Positions 26,389 to 35,335 of a stretch of 64,000 nt of DNA are shown here, one piece after another. The stretch covers positions 310,001-374,000 of the forward strand of contig JODX01000005.1 of the NCBI GenBank assembly GCA_000719105.1. Direction: 5' to 3'. Under the pieces are notes generated by a model that ran no database searches, was not told the origin of the DNA, and saw nothing but the letters and a program-made list of their open reading frames with translations. Source of the DNA: Streptomyces sclerotialus (GTDB lineage Bacteria > Actinomycetota > Actinomycetes > Streptomycetales > Streptomycetaceae). Made by a program: the position numbers and the translations under genes. Position 1 is the stretch's first letter. Every line of letters begins with the position of its first letter.

Positions 26389-26805
26389 ATGAGTGACCTA
26401 CTGGAACGGCTGCGCGGACGCGGATGGCGCATGACCGCGCAGCGGCGTGTCGTGGCCGAGGTCCTCGACGGCGAACACGTGCATCTGACGGCCGACGAGG
26501 TGCATGCCCGCGCGGTCGACAGGTTGCCGGAGATCTCCCGGGCCACCGTGTACAACACGCTGGGCGAATTGGTCTCTCTCGGCGAGGTGGTCGAGGTCGC
26601 CACGGACAAGCGCGCCAAGCGGTACGACCCGAACGCGCACCGCCCCCACCACCACCTGATCTGCTCCCGGTGCGGCGCGATCCGCGACGTCCACCCGACC
26701 GGCAACCCGCTGGCGGACCTCCCGGCCTCGGAGCGCTTCGGCTTCACCGTCTCGGACGTCGAGGTGACGTACCGGGGCGTGTGCCCCAACTGCTCGGCGC
26801 CGTAA
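26389..26805 (+). CDS. catR: Fur/PerR-family peroxide regulator
   Basis: 138 residues from ATG at 26389 (MSDLLERLRGRGWRMT). The winged helix (TAQRRVVAEVLDGEHVHLTA, SRATVYNTLGELVSLGEV) is followed by the His-rich metal site PNAHRPHHHLICSRCG and a second Cys pair CPNC, giving a structural zinc CxxC/CxxC. It should repress the divergent catalase gene until oxidised by peroxide. A -10-like TAGGCT ends 7 bases before the ATG, so the message may be leaderless. A strong terminator follows. Confidence 0.93.
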   Translation: MSDLLERLRGRGWRMTAQRRVVAEVLDGEHVHLTADEVHARAVDRLPEISRATVYNTLGELVSLGEVVEVATDKRAKRYDPNAHRPHHHLICSRCGAIRDVHPTGNPLADLPASERFGFTVSDVEVTYRGVCPNCSAP

Positions 26806-26820
26806 GCGCAACGAACCGAG

Positions 26821-26852
26821 AAGGCCCCGGCACCGATGGGTGCCGGGGCCTT
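26821..26852 (+). terminator. Terminator after catR
   Basis: A 14-bp perfect stem (AAGGCCCCGGCACC and its complement) closes on GATG, 16 bases past the stop. Confidence 0.92.
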
Positions 26853-26904
26853 CTGCGTGCTTCCGCTGCTCTGCTTCTCTGCTTCTCTGCTTCTGCGAAC
26901 AACA

Positions 26905-26940
26905 CCGAGGGCCGGAACCCTGTCGGATTCCGGCCCTCGG
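26905..26940 (-). terminator. Terminator after tRNA-fMet (first copy)
   Basis: A 13-bp perfect stem (CCGAGGGCCGGAA and its complement) with a 10-base loop. On the minus strand it lies 8 bases past the tRNA 3' end. Confidence 0.8.
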
Positions 26941-26947
26941 TCTTCAG

Positions 26948-27021
26948 TAGCGGGGACAGGATTTGAACCTGCGACCTCTGGGTTATGAGCCCAGCGAGCT
27001 ACCGAGCTGCTCCACCCCGCG
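26948..27021 (-). tRNA. Initiator tRNA-Met (CAT), copy 1
   Basis: 74 bases with anticodon CAT in loop CTCATAA. Three consecutive G:C pairs (GGG/CCC) close the anticodon stem, and the first acceptor base C does not pair with the U opposite; both are initiator hallmarks. The terminal CCA is not encoded. Identical to the copy at 29295-29368. Confidence 0.96.
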
Positions 27022-27085
27022 TCGGTGAAATGAACACTACGTCAAGGCAACGGGAAGAAGCAAATCCGTCCGCCTCGCCGCACCG

Positions 27086-29044
27086 TCACGCCGACAGCTC
27101 CTGCCGCAGCGCGTCCCGCAGCCGCCGGGCGCGCTCGGCGACCTCCACGGGACCGAGGGTCACGGCCCGGTCGGCCCAGCGCTGTCCCTCGGCGAGCTCC
27201 CCACGACGCGCGTAGACGAGGGCCAGCCGCAGCGCCGCCCGTCCGTGACCGGCGTCGGCGGCCCGGGTCCACCACAGCGCGGCCTCCGGCTCGCTGCCCT
27301 CCCGGGCGAGCAGCAGCCCGAGGTTGAAGGCACCGTTGCGGGAGCCGGCCTCCGCGGCCTGCCGGTACCAGCGGGCCGCCTCGACGACGTCCCCGCGAGC
27401 CGCCGCGAGCATGCCGACCCGTACCTGGGCCCGCCGGTGCCCCTGCGACGCGGCCCGCTCGTACCACTCCTCGCACTCGGCCTTCTCACGCGCGGGCTCA
27501 CCCAGCTCGTGCGCGGGTACGGGCGGGCGCCGGGCGTCGAGCACGGCGGCGAGCCGGTACGCGGCCTCCGCGCTGCCGCCCCCGGCCGCCTGCCGCAGAT
27601 GCCGCTCGGCCGCCCGCTCGTCACCCTCCTTCAGCCGCGCTATGGCGACCTGGAGCGCCGCCTCGGCGTGCCCGGCCGCCGCCGCCCGCTCGTACCAGAC
27701 CAGCGCGTCCGCGGCGCCCTTCTCGGTGCCGCGCCCCGCGTGCAGGATGCCGAGGTTGAAGGCGGCGTCCACGCTGCCCGCCTCGGCCGCCTTGGAGAAC
27801 CACGGCTCGGCCCCGGCCGCGTCCCCGACCTGGAGCAGCAGGATCGCGAGCGCGTTCGCCGCCTCGCGGTGCCCTGCGTACGCGGCGCGCCGGTACCACT
27901 GCTCGGCCTGCGCGGTACGTCCCTGCTCGGCGCAGAGCAGCCCGAGGTTGTACGCGCCGTTGATGTCACCGGCGTCCAGCGCGGCCCGGTACCAGCGCTC
28001 GGCGGTCTGCGTCTCGCCGCGCTCGGCGTGCAGGGCGCCCAGCGCGTTCGCCGCGTTGCCGTCGCCGTCCTGGGCGGCCCGCAGCCACCAGGCGGCCGCG
28101 CTCTCGCTGTCCCCGGCGTCCCGCAGCAGGAACCCGAGCGCGCACGCGGCCCGCGCCTCGCCGTCCTTGGCGGACGTCAGGTACCAGCGCCCGGCCTCCT
28201 TGAGTTCCCCGCGCCGTTCCAGGATCGCCCCGAGGTGCAGCGCGGCTCTCCGGTGCCCGCGCGCGGCGGCCTGGCGGTGCCACTGCTCCGCCTCCTCGGC
28301 GGCGGACAGCCCGGCACCGCTGTCGGCATCGGTTCCCTCCCCGGCCGGCTCCTTGCGCTCGCCGTGCCCGGCGGGGCGCCCCTGACCTGCGGTGCGGCGT
28401 TCCTCATCCAGGGCCCTGCGGTCGAGGGCACGGGCCAGCCGGTAGGCGGCCTCCCGGTGGCCGCGCTCGGCGGCGGCCCGCATCCAGTGTTCGGCACCGG
28501 GGTCACCACGGTGCTCCAGCAGGTCGGCGAGTGCGTAGGCGCCTAGTACATGACCTTGCTCGGCGGCCTGCCGCAACCAGTACTCGGCGGCCGGCTCGTC
28601 ACCGCGCTCGCGGTGGTACCGTCCGAGGGCGTGCGCGGCGGCGGCAGAGCCGGCGACGGCGGCGATCCGCCACCAGCCGGCGGCCTCGTCGGCGTACCCG
28701 CGCTGGTGCAGCAGGACGCCCAGGTTGTTGGCGGCGGCCCGGTCGCCCGCGGCGGTGGCCGCGCGCAGATGGGGCTCGGCGCCATCGAGATCGCCGCGGC
28801 GCAGCAGCATGGCCCCGAGGACGCTCATGGCCTCCACGTCACCGGCTTCGACGGCGAGCCGGCGGCGGGCCTCCTCGACGGCCTCTACGGCCTCGTCCCT
28901 GTCCGCCGCCTCTGTGGTCTCCGTCGCCTCTGTGGTCTCCGTGGGTCCGATGGTTTCCGTAGGTCCCGTAGGTCGCGAAATATCAGCAGGTTGTGCAAAC
29001 CGCCCCGTCTTCCACAGAGTTGCCTTGTCCCCCATAACGTCCAT
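27086..29044 (-). CDS. Large TPR/Sel1-repeat protein
   Basis: 652 residues from ATG at 29044; a second ATG three codons on is equally possible. After a Thr/Glu-rich N-terminus (residues 25-50), about fifteen helical repeats of some 36 residues follow, with the Sel1/TPR pattern (AANNLGVLLHQRGYADEA, GAYNLGLLCAEQGRTAQAEQ, AAFNLGILHAGRG). A spacer rich in Gly, Glu and Lys interrupts them near residue 215. It is a scaffold with no catalytic motif; partners unknown. It lies between the two initiator tRNA genes on the same strand. No signal peptide. Confidence 0.9.
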   Translation of the reverse strand: MDVMGDKATLWKTGRFAQPADISRPTGPTETIGPTETTEATETTEAADRDEAVEAVEEARRRLAVEAGDVEAMSVLGAMLLRRGDLDGAEPHLRAATAAGDRAAANNLGVLLHQRGYADEAAGWWRIAAVAGSAAAAHALGRYHRERGDEPAAEYWLRQAAEQGHVLGAYALADLLEHRGDPGAEHWMRAAAERGHREAAYRLARALDRRALDEERRTAGQGRPAGHGERKEPAGEGTDADSGAGLSAAEEAEQWHRQAAARGHRRAALHLGAILERRGELKEAGRWYLTSAKDGEARAACALGFLLRDAGDSESAAAWWLRAAQDGDGNAANALGALHAERGETQTAERWYRAALDAGDINGAYNLGLLCAEQGRTAQAEQWYRRAAYAGHREAANALAILLLQVGDAAGAEPWFSKAAEAGSVDAAFNLGILHAGRGTEKGAADALVWYERAAAAGHAEAALQVAIARLKEGDERAAERHLRQAAGGGSAEAAYRLAAVLDARRPPVPAHELGEPAREKAECEEWYERAASQGHRRAQVRVGMLAAARGDVVEAARWYRQAAEAGSRNGAFNLGLLLAREGSEPEAALWWTRAADAGHGRAALRLALVYARRGELAEGQRWADRAVTLGPVEVAERARRLRDALRQELSA

Positions 29045-29251
29045 CGTCGCACCACCTGCAACCTGGGTACACCTGGTATACCGCAGCCATTGAGGTCACT
29101 ACAGCGTTTTGTCGACATGCCCACAGAGAGACAAGTCAAACACAGAACGCCCCGTCGTCCCCGCATGCCGTGATGCTTCCCCGGAGCCTCCAGGTCAGCA
29201 CGTGTGGCCCGGCGCGTCGTTCCGCACCTCGCCACACGCCGCCACACATGC

Positions 29252-29287
29252 CGAAGGCCCGGATTCCTTGAGGAATCCGGGCCTTCG
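29252..29287 (-). terminator. Terminator after tRNA-fMet (second copy)
   Basis: A perfect 16-bp stem (CGAAGGCCCGGATTCC and its complement) with loop TTGA, 8 bases past the tRNA 3' end on the minus strand. Confidence 0.9.
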
Positions 29288-29294
29288 ACTTCAG

Positions 29295-29368
29295 TAGCGG
29301 GGACAGGATTTGAACCTGCGACCTCTGGGTTATGAGCCCAGCGAGCTACCGAGCTGCTCCACCCCGCG
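29295..29368 (-). tRNA. Initiator tRNA-Met (CAT), copy 2
   Basis: Identical in all 74 bases to the copy at 26948-27021, with the same initiator features. The identity covers 80 bases (29289-29368). Confidence 0.96.
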
Positions 29369-29440
29369 CCGTTGTGTTGCAACCGTACCACGGCGCGGGG
29401 CGGTTCCCTTAATCGGCTGCGCTCTCAGGCGCGGCCTGGG

Positions 29441-32407
29441 TCAGCTGCTCGCCGAACCCCCCTTGTTCTTGTCGCTGTTCTTGTCGCTGCTCGCGTCACC
29501 GTTCTGGCCGCCGGCCCCATCGGCCTTGGACTGCGCCTCCTCGGCCCGCTGCAGCGCCTCCTCCAGGTCCTCCTGGGCCCGGCCGTACGCCTCCCAGTCA
29601 CCGTCCTTGAGGGCCTGCTGGCCGTCCTCGAAGGCCTTCTGGGCGTCGTCCAGGGCATTCTGCACCGTCGGGTCGCTCGACGTCGGCGGCTCGTTGGTGT
29701 CGCCCTCGCCTTCGCCTTCACCCTCGCCCGGTGGTTCGGTGGTCGAACCGTCCGCGCCGAACACCTTGTTCAGGGCCTCGTCGAGGGTGTCCTCGAAGGC
29801 GGTGGCACCGCCGTAGGTGACCAGCACCTTCTTCAGCAGCGGGTACTTGAGGTCGCCACCGCGCACATAGACGGGTTCGACGTACAGCAGCCCGCCGTCC
29901 AGCGGCACCGTCAGCAGGTTGCCGTACTCGACCTCCGAGTCACCGCCTCTCAGCAGCCGGATGGACTCGGCGATGTCCGGTTCGGAGTTGAACTGGCTCT
30001 GCACCCGTTTCGGGCCGTCGACGGTCTTGCCCGTCGGCAGTTTCAGGATGCTGATCTTGCCGTAGTCGTCCGTACCCGCCTCGGCGTTGACGGACATGAA
30101 CGCGCTCAGGTTGTCCCGGCCGTTGGGCGTGAACGTCGTCGTCAGCGAGAACGCCTGGGAGTCCTGCCCGGGCATCTTCATGCTCAGGTAGTACGGCGGC
30201 ACCGCGTCCCCGGACCGGTTGGTCGGGTCGTCCGGGACCTGCCAGACCTCACTGCCGCTGAGGAACGTGTCCGCGTCCTTCACGTGGTACCGGGTCAGCA
30301 GCTCACGCTGGACCTTGAACAGGTCCTGCGGGTACCGCAGGTGGTCCATGAGCTCCTGGGAGATCTCGCCCTTCGGCTCCACGGTGTCGGGGAACGCCTT
30401 CATCCAGGTCTTCAGGACCGGGTCCTGGGTGTCCCACTGGTAGAGCTCGACCTCGCCCGTGTAGGCGTCGACGGTCGCCTTCACCGAGTTGCGGATGTAG
30501 TTGACCTGGTTCTGCTGGGCCACCACCGCGCGCTGGTTGTCGGCCGCCGTCAGCGAGTCGGCGGTCGTGTCGCCGAGGGTCGTACGGGAGGCGTACGGGT
30601 AGCCGTTCGTGGTCGTGTACGCGTCCACGATCCACTGGATCTTGCCGTCGACGACCGCCGGGTAGGCGTCGCCGTCGATCGTCAGCCAGGGCGCGACGGC
30701 CTCGACGCGCTCCTTGGGGGTGCGGTTGTACAGGATCCGCGAGCCCTCGCCGATGGCTCCGGAGTAGAGGATCTGCGGCTCGCTGAACGCCACCGCGTAC
30801 GCGGCCCGGTTGACCGGGTTGGAGAGGTTGACCCCGCTGTCGCCCTTGTAGCTGGTGGTCTTCTCACCGCTGTCGTCGGAGTAGTCGATCTCCTTCTGGG
30901 GACCGCCGACGATCGAGTACTGCGTGGTCTTCTCGCCGTAGTAGACCCGCTGCTCGTACGTGCCGAGGTCGCCCCCGTTGCTGCTCTCGGAGGGCAGGTC
31001 GGACTCGGTGAAGACCGGCCGTCCGTCCTCGTCGGCGGCGGTGCCCTTGGCGGCGACCACACCGAAGCCGTGCGTGTAGCGGAAGTGGTCGTTGATCCAG
31101 TTGTTCTTCGGGATGCCGTTGAGGTTCAGCTCACGCAGACCGATGACCGTGTCCTGGACGTTGCCGTCCTTGTCCTTGTACCGGTCGACGTCCAGGTTGG
31201 TCGGGAACGCGTAGTAGTTCCTGATCTGCTGGAGCTGCTGGAACGTCGGCGAGACGATGTTCGGGTCGAGCAGGCGCATGGACGTGGTCTCCTCCACGTC
31301 GTCACGGAGCTGCTTCACGTCGTCCGTGGTGCGCTCGCCCGGATAGTCGGTGACCGCGGCGCCCTCGATGCCGTACGCCTGGCGTGTGGCCTCGAGGTTC
31401 TTCTCGACGTACGGTGCCTCCTTGGCCTGCTCGTTCGGCTGGACCTGGAACTTCTGGACGATGGCCGGGTACAGCCCGCCGATGAGGATGGCGGACAGGA
31501 CCATCAGGCCGAAGCCGATGACGGGAAGCTGCCAGGTGCGCCGCCACAGGGTGGCGAAGAAGAGCACGGCGCAGATGACGGCGATGCAGAACAGGATGGT
31601 CTTCGCCGGCAGATAGGCGTTGGCGTCGACGTACCGCAGACCGGTCCAGTTGCCCGTCGCCTTGAAGTCACTGGACTTCACCGCGAGTCCGTACCGGTCG
31701 AGCCAGTAGGCGACCGCCTTCAGTGCGACGAACAGACCGAGCAGCACCGACAGATGGCCGGTGGCCGCGGCCGTGGCGCGCGCCCCCGGGGAGGTGATCC
31801 GCAGTCCGCCGTACAGGTAGTGCGTGAGCGCGGCGGCGATCAGCGAGAGGATCGCGGCGGCGAAGCCGAAGCCGAGCAGGAAGCGGTACCAGGGCAGGTC
31901 GAAGGCGTAGAAGGCGACGTCCAGCTTGAACTGGGGGTCCTTCTGGCCGAACGGCACGCCGTTCACCCACATCAGCCATGTGCGCCACTGGCTCGACGCG
32001 GAGGCTCCCGCGATCAGGCCCACCAGGGCCGTGATACCGAGGAGCAGCCACTTCTTGTAGGGCGCGATGCCCATGCGGTACCGGTCGAGGTTCTGCTGCT
32101 CCATCGACATGGCACTCAGCGGCGGGCGCAGCCGGTGGGCCAGCCAGACGTTGAAGCCCACTGCCACGGCCATGAGCAGACCGAAGACGAAGAACAGACC
32201 GATCTTGGTCCACAGGGTGGTCGTGAAGACCGAGGAGTAGTCGACCGAGCGGTACCAGAGCCAGTCCGTCCAGAAACCGGCGAACATGACGAACGCCATG
32301 CCCAGGACGGCAAGGACGCCCAGTGTCATGAGCAGGGTCCGGACCCGCCGGGACGGTCGGCCCACTCTGATCCGTGGCCCCGTCGGGCCTCCGCCGCGGT
32401 CCGGCAT
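29441..32407 (-). CDS. UPF0182 family large membrane protein
   Basis: 988 residues from ATG at 32407 ([12 protein letters not shown]); a GTG seven codons upstream is possible, but codons between are atypical. Seven membrane helices occupy about residues 25-330 (for example [20 protein letters not shown]). A large extracytoplasmic region follows with family motifs ([41 protein letters not shown]). The last 100 residues are acidic and Gly/Glu-repetitive (GEGEGEGEG), then a Gln/Glu/Ala helix. Widespread in actinobacteria, function unknown. It stands alone between the tRNA and a divergent PPA1309-family gene. Confidence 0.92.
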   Translation of the reverse strand: MPDRGGGPTGPRIRVGRPSRRVRTLLMTLGVLAVLGMAFVMFAGFWTDWLWYRSVDYSSVFTTTLWTKIGLFFVFGLLMAVAVGFNVWLAHRLRPPLSAMSMEQQNLDRYRMGIAPYKKWLLLGITALVGLIAGASASSQWRTWLMWVNGVPFGQKDPQFKLDVAFYAFDLPWYRFLLGFGFAAAILSLIAAALTHYLYGGLRITSPGARATAAATGHLSVLLGLFVALKAVAYWLDRYGLAVKSSDFKATGNWTGLRYVDANAYLPAKTILFCIAVICAVLFFATLWRRTWQLPVIGFGLMVLSAILIGGLYPAIVQKFQVQPNEQAKEAPYVEKNLEATRQAYGIEGAAVTDYPGERTTDDVKQLRDDVEETTSMRLLDPNIVSPTFQQLQQIRNYYAFPTNLDVDRYKDKDGNVQDTVIGLRELNLNGIPKNNWINDHFRYTHGFGVVAAKGTAADEDGRPVFTESDLPSESSNGGDLGTYEQRVYYGEKTTQYSIVGGPQKEIDYSDDSGEKTTSYKGDSGVNLSNPVNRAAYAVAFSEPQILYSGAIGEGSRILYNRTPKERVEAVAPWLTIDGDAYPAVVDGKIQWIVDAYTTTNGYPYASRTTLGDTTADSLTAADNQRAVVAQQNQVNYIRNSVKATVDAYTGEVELYQWDTQDPVLKTWMKAFPDTVEPKGEISQELMDHLRYPQDLFKVQRELLTRYHVKDADTFLSGSEVWQVPDDPTNRSGDAVPPYYLSMKMPGQDSQAFSLTTTFTPNGRDNLSAFMSVNAEAGTDDYGKISILKLPTGKTVDGPKRVQSQFNSEPDIAESIRLLRGGDSEVEYGNLLTVPLDGGLLYVEPVYVRGGDLKYPLLKKVLVTYGGATAFEDTLDEALNKVFGADGSTTEPPGEGEGEGEGDTNEPPTSSDPTVQNALDDAQKAFEDGQQALKDGDWEAYGRAQEDLEEALQRAEEAQSKADGAGGQNGDASSDKNSDKNKGGSASS

Positions 32408-32582
32408 CTGGAAAGCCAAGGTGCGCACCTCGAAGTTCGCTGTTGATACGTCAGGCCCTCGTGATCGCGGACCATCTTCCCGCCCCTTCGACCGTCGTGA
32501 TCGAGAGGAGCCTCACCTATGCAACTTACCGAGGCTTTACTCGGTTCCCGGTTCCGGGGACGAACGAGGCAGGATTGTGACC

Positions 32583-33125
32583 ATGTCCAACACTCCCATG
32601 GCAGCGAGCCCCCTCACCCGGGCCGTGCTCGAGATCGACGAGTACGCCTCCGGCCTCGGCTGGGACCGGCCCGCTCGCCTCTTCGCCCTTGTCGACACCG
32701 CGCGTCTGCAGGTCCAGGAACCCGCTCTCGCGGCCCAGCTCGGTCTGGAGGGCGAGTCGGAGACCTCCGGTCTCACCCCGGTCGAGCAGGACGAGATCCC
32801 CGCCGACCAGCCGCTGGACGAGTTCCTCGGCACCATCGCGTGGCCCGGTGCGGTGGCCGGCTGCGCCCTCACGGTGGAGCGGCTGATGCTGCCGCCGTCC
32901 GCCGAGGCCTCCGTACCGGAGGGCCTGGACGAGACCGGTCTGGCCAAGTGGGTCGCCGGGCACCCGGACCGCCAGGAGGTCCGGATGACGGTCGCGGTGC
33001 TGCGGGACGGGACGCGCGACTCGGCGATCCGGCTGCGCGAGAAGGACTCGCCGACGGAGGTGCTGACCGGATCGGACCTGGTGCCGGGTCTGGCGGAGGC
33101 GCTGTCGGCGACGTTCGAGGACTGA
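32583..33125 (+). CDS. PPA1309-family conserved protein
   Basis: 180 residues (MSNTPMAASPLTRAVLEIDE). This actinobacterial family has no known activity. Visible features are GWDRPARLFALVDT, the acidic centre with DQPLDEFLGTIAWPG, and a C-terminal RLREKDSPTEVLTGSDLVPG. It appears cytoplasmic. CAGGAT lies 7-12 bases upstream of the ATG and could be a -10 for a leaderless message. Divergent from the UPF0182 gene and convergent with the PDZ protease. Confidence 0.85.
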   Translation: MSNTPMAASPLTRAVLEIDEYASGLGWDRPARLFALVDTARLQVQEPALAAQLGLEGESETSGLTPVEQDEIPADQPLDEFLGTIAWPGAVAGCALTVERLMLPPSAEASVPEGLDETGLAKWVAGHPDRQEVRMTVAVLRDGTRDSAIRLREKDSPTEVLTGSDLVPGLAEALSATFED

Positions 33126-33143
33126 CCGCCGCGGTTCTTCCGA

Positions 33144-33171
33144 GGGGCGCCTTTCAGCCGGAGGGCGCCCC
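33144..33171. terminator. Hairpin between convergent genes
   Basis: An 8-bp stem (GGGGCGCC and GGCGCCCC) with a 12-base loop, 18 bases past the PPA1309-family stop. Confidence 0.6.
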
Positions 33172-33233
33172 CGGTCGCGTACGCACGGGGCGCACGGGCG
33201 TACCTGCCGGCCGCCGGTCAGGTGGTCGTCCGG

Positions 33234-34331
33234 TCAGCCCTTGGTGGTGCACTCGGGCAGGTCGGCGGTGTTCCCGTCACGGATGTCCTCGAGGGCGTCG
33301 AGGGCGTCGTCCATGGTGCCGACCTTCACGAGGGTGAGCCCCTCGGGGGTGTCCCTGGCCGCGGAGGCGCAGTTGTCCTCGGGGGTCAGGAAGTACCGGG
33401 CGCCCTTGTCCCGCGCGCCGACGGTCTTCATCTCGATGCCGCCGATGGGGCCGACCTTGCCGTCGTCGTCGATGGTGCCCGTGCCCGCGACGAAACTGCC
33501 GCCGGTGAGACTGCCCGGGGTCAGCTTGTCGACGATGCCGAGGGCGAACATCAGACCCGCGCTGGGGCCGCCGACATCGGCGAGCTTGATGTCGATGGCG
33601 AACGGGAACGTGTGGTCGGTCCCGGCCGCGATCCCGACGATGGCCCGGTCCTCGCCCTGGTCGTCCGAGCTCGTCGTGGTGATGGTGACGTCCTCGGTCC
33701 TGGTCGCCGTCCGGTTCTCCTTCTCGGCGGCCGCCTGCTCCTTGGCGGGCACGATGGTGAAGCGGACCTTCTCGCCCGGCTTGTGCTCGGTGACCAGTTC
33801 GGCGACGTCGCCGGGCTCGTTCACCGCCGTACCGTCGACGGCCTTGATCACGTCGCCCGCGTGCAGTTCGCCCTGGGCCGGCGAGCCCTTGACCACCGAC
33901 TGGACGATCACCCAGGACTGCACCGGGATGTCCAGTTCCTTCAGGGCCGCGACCTTGGCGCTCTCCTGGGACTGACTGAACTCCTCGGCGTTCTCCTGGC
34001 TCGACTCCTCCTCGGTCTTGCCGTTCGGGTAGAGCGTGTCGTGGGGCACGACCTTGTTGTCGTGGGCCAGCCAGCCGTACACGGCCTCGACGAGGTTCAT
34101 CCGGTAGTCGGCGCTGGTGACCCGGACCGTGGTCATGTTGAGGTGCCCGGTCGTCGGATAGGTCTTGTGCCCGGAGATCTGCAGCACCGGCTCGCCGTCG
34201 TGCTCGCCCAGCGTGTTCACCGTCGGCCCCGGGGACATCTCCGCGTACGGCACGGGGATGAACACTCCCGCGCACAGGAGCGCGATCAGCATCAGGGTGG
34301 AGGCGAGCATCGTCGCGGTGCGGCGTGGCAT
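33234..34331 (-). CDS. Membrane-anchored PDZ/Lon-like serine protease (YlbL type)
   Basis: 365 residues from ATG at 34331 (MPRRTATMLASTLML). One N-terminal membrane anchor, residues 8-28, places the rest outside. A PDZ domain lies near 140-215 (GSPAQGELHAGDVIKAVDGT). A Lon-type domain follows, with catalytic Ser in VGGPSAGLMFALGI and the paired Lys in GGIEMKTVGARDKGAR. Such proteases act at the cell surface on unknown targets. An internal Glu/Ser-rich insertion (EEESSQENAEEFSQSQ) sits before the PDZ. TACTGT just before the ATG suggests a leaderless message. Confidence 0.9.
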   Translation of the reverse strand: MPRRTATMLASTLMLIALLCAGVFIPVPYAEMSPGPTVNTLGEHDGEPVLQISGHKTYPTTGHLNMTTVRVTSADYRMNLVEAVYGWLAHDNKVVPHDTLYPNGKTEEESSQENAEEFSQSQESAKVAALKELDIPVQSWVIVQSVVKGSPAQGELHAGDVIKAVDGTAVNEPGDVAELVTEHKPGEKVRFTIVPAKEQAAAEKENRTATRTEDVTITTTSSDDQGEDRAIVGIAAGTDHTFPFAIDIKLADVGGPSAGLMFALGIVDKLTPGSLTGGSFVAGTGTIDDDGKVGPIGGIEMKTVGARDKGARYFLTPEDNCASAARDTPEGLTLVKVGTMDDALDALEDIRDGNTADLPECTTKG

Positions 34332-34395
34332 GGAACGACAGTACGGGACAGGCCTGTCAGTGCACTGTCCGGGCCGTCCGTCCGGGGCCGCTCGC

Positions 34396-34560
34396 TCAGC
34401 CGCCGGAGCGGGACCTCTCCATGGCCTCGCGGAAGCGCATGTAACCCGCGAGCTCGCTGCCGTCCTCGATGGTCTTGCGGTTCCGGCTGACCCAACTGCC
34501 CCACAGACCGGCACCGATCGCAGCCAGAAGCGGAATCAACAACCAGGTGAGCGCTGCCAT
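34396..34560 (-). CDS. 54-residue single-pass membrane peptide
   Basis: A short frame from ATG at 34560 to TGA at 34396, with GGGAGG 6 bases upstream of the ATG. It begins MAALTWLLIPLLAAIGAGLW (one membrane helix), then a basic-charged tail with SRNRKTIEDGSELAGYMRF. The strong ribosome site, membrane helix and good codon use support expression. It lies 64 bases upstream of the PDZ protease gene on the same strand and may be co-transcribed. No family recognised. Confidence 0.75.
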   Translation of the reverse strand: MAALTWLLIPLLAAIGAGLWGSWVSRNRKTIEDGSELAGYMRFREAMERSRSGG

Positions 34561-34687
34561 GCCGACCTCCCAACCCCATGAGCACCGAACTCACTGATCA
34601 GCAGATTAAACCTCCGCTCCGTCAACGCTGGCGCCAGGGGTGGGGTTACGCAACCGGAGCGGAGCCGCCCGCCTTCGTGGGCCGGCC

Positions 34688-35149
34688 TCAGCAGGCCCCG
34701 ACCCACTCCTCGGTGCCGTCGGAGAACTTCTGGTGCTTCCAGATGGGCACTTCGTGCTTCAGGTCGTCGATCAGCCTGCGGCAGGCCTCGAAGGCCTCAC
34801 CGCGGTGCGGGCAGGACACCGCCACGACGACGGCGAGGTCCCCCACCTCCAGGTCCCCCACCCGGTGCACGGCGGCCAGGGCCCGCACGGGGAAGTCGGC
34901 GACGACCTTCTCGGCGACCCGCCGCAGCTCCGCCTCGGCGCCAGGGTGGCAGGAGTACCCGAGGGCGTCGACGTCGGCGCCCCCGTCGTGGTTGCGCACG
35001 GTGCCGACGAACAGCGCGGTGCCGCCGGCCGCGTCGTCGCCCACGGCCCGGAACACCTCGTCGACGGAGAGCGGGGTCTCCCTGATGCCGATCAGCTTGA
35101 TCGGCTGGTCCGCGGCCTGCTCTCCGGGGTGATCGTTGCTGGATGCCAT
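34688..35149 (-). CDS. moaE: Molybdopterin synthase catalytic subunit
   Basis: 153 residues from ATG at 35149. MoaE transfers sulfur from MoaD thiocarboxylate to precursor Z in molybdenum cofactor synthesis. The conserved core is seen in ALFVGTVRNHDGG, LGYSCHPGAEAELRRV, AVHRVGDLEVGDLAVVVAV and the active-site KHEVPIWKHQKF with its catalytic Lys. No other mo genes are nearby, including moaD. The frame opens 16 codons upstream but without a ribosome site. Confidence 0.94.
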   Translation of the reverse strand: MASSNDHPGEQAADQPIKLIGIRETPLSVDEVFRAVGDDAAGGTALFVGTVRNHDGGADVDALGYSCHPGAEAELRRVAEKVVADFPVRALAAVHRVGDLEVGDLAVVVAVSCPHRGEAFEACRRLIDDLKHEVPIWKHQKFSDGTEEWVGAC

Positions 35150-35335
35150 GTCCCCATCGTGCCCCACGGCACGGACAGCCCGGAACAGACGTTTCACCCG
35201 GCACGCGCGCGGGACGCCTTGTGGCCTTCTACAGGAGCCGGTGCCCGTCCGGTGCCCGGGCGCCGCCGGGGTCCGGTCCTCCCGGCCCGGTCCGCGCGGT
35301 CCGGGTCCCGCCGGTTCGCTCCCCCGGTCGGTCGT

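Noticed and set aside
27245..28546. Long plus-strand frame opposite the Sel1/TPR gene
   Set aside because: Val/Gly/Arg/Pro-rich reflection of the TPR codons without domain content.
26948..29368. The two CAT-anticodon tRNAs as elongator methionine tRNAs
   Set aside because: The unpaired first acceptor base and GGG/CCC anticodon stem identify initiators.
29372..32446. A 1,024-codon plus-strand frame opposite the UPF0182 gene
   Set aside because: It mirrors GC-rich codons of the real gene; the translation has no domain, and the minus-strand protein has clear membrane helices and family motifs.
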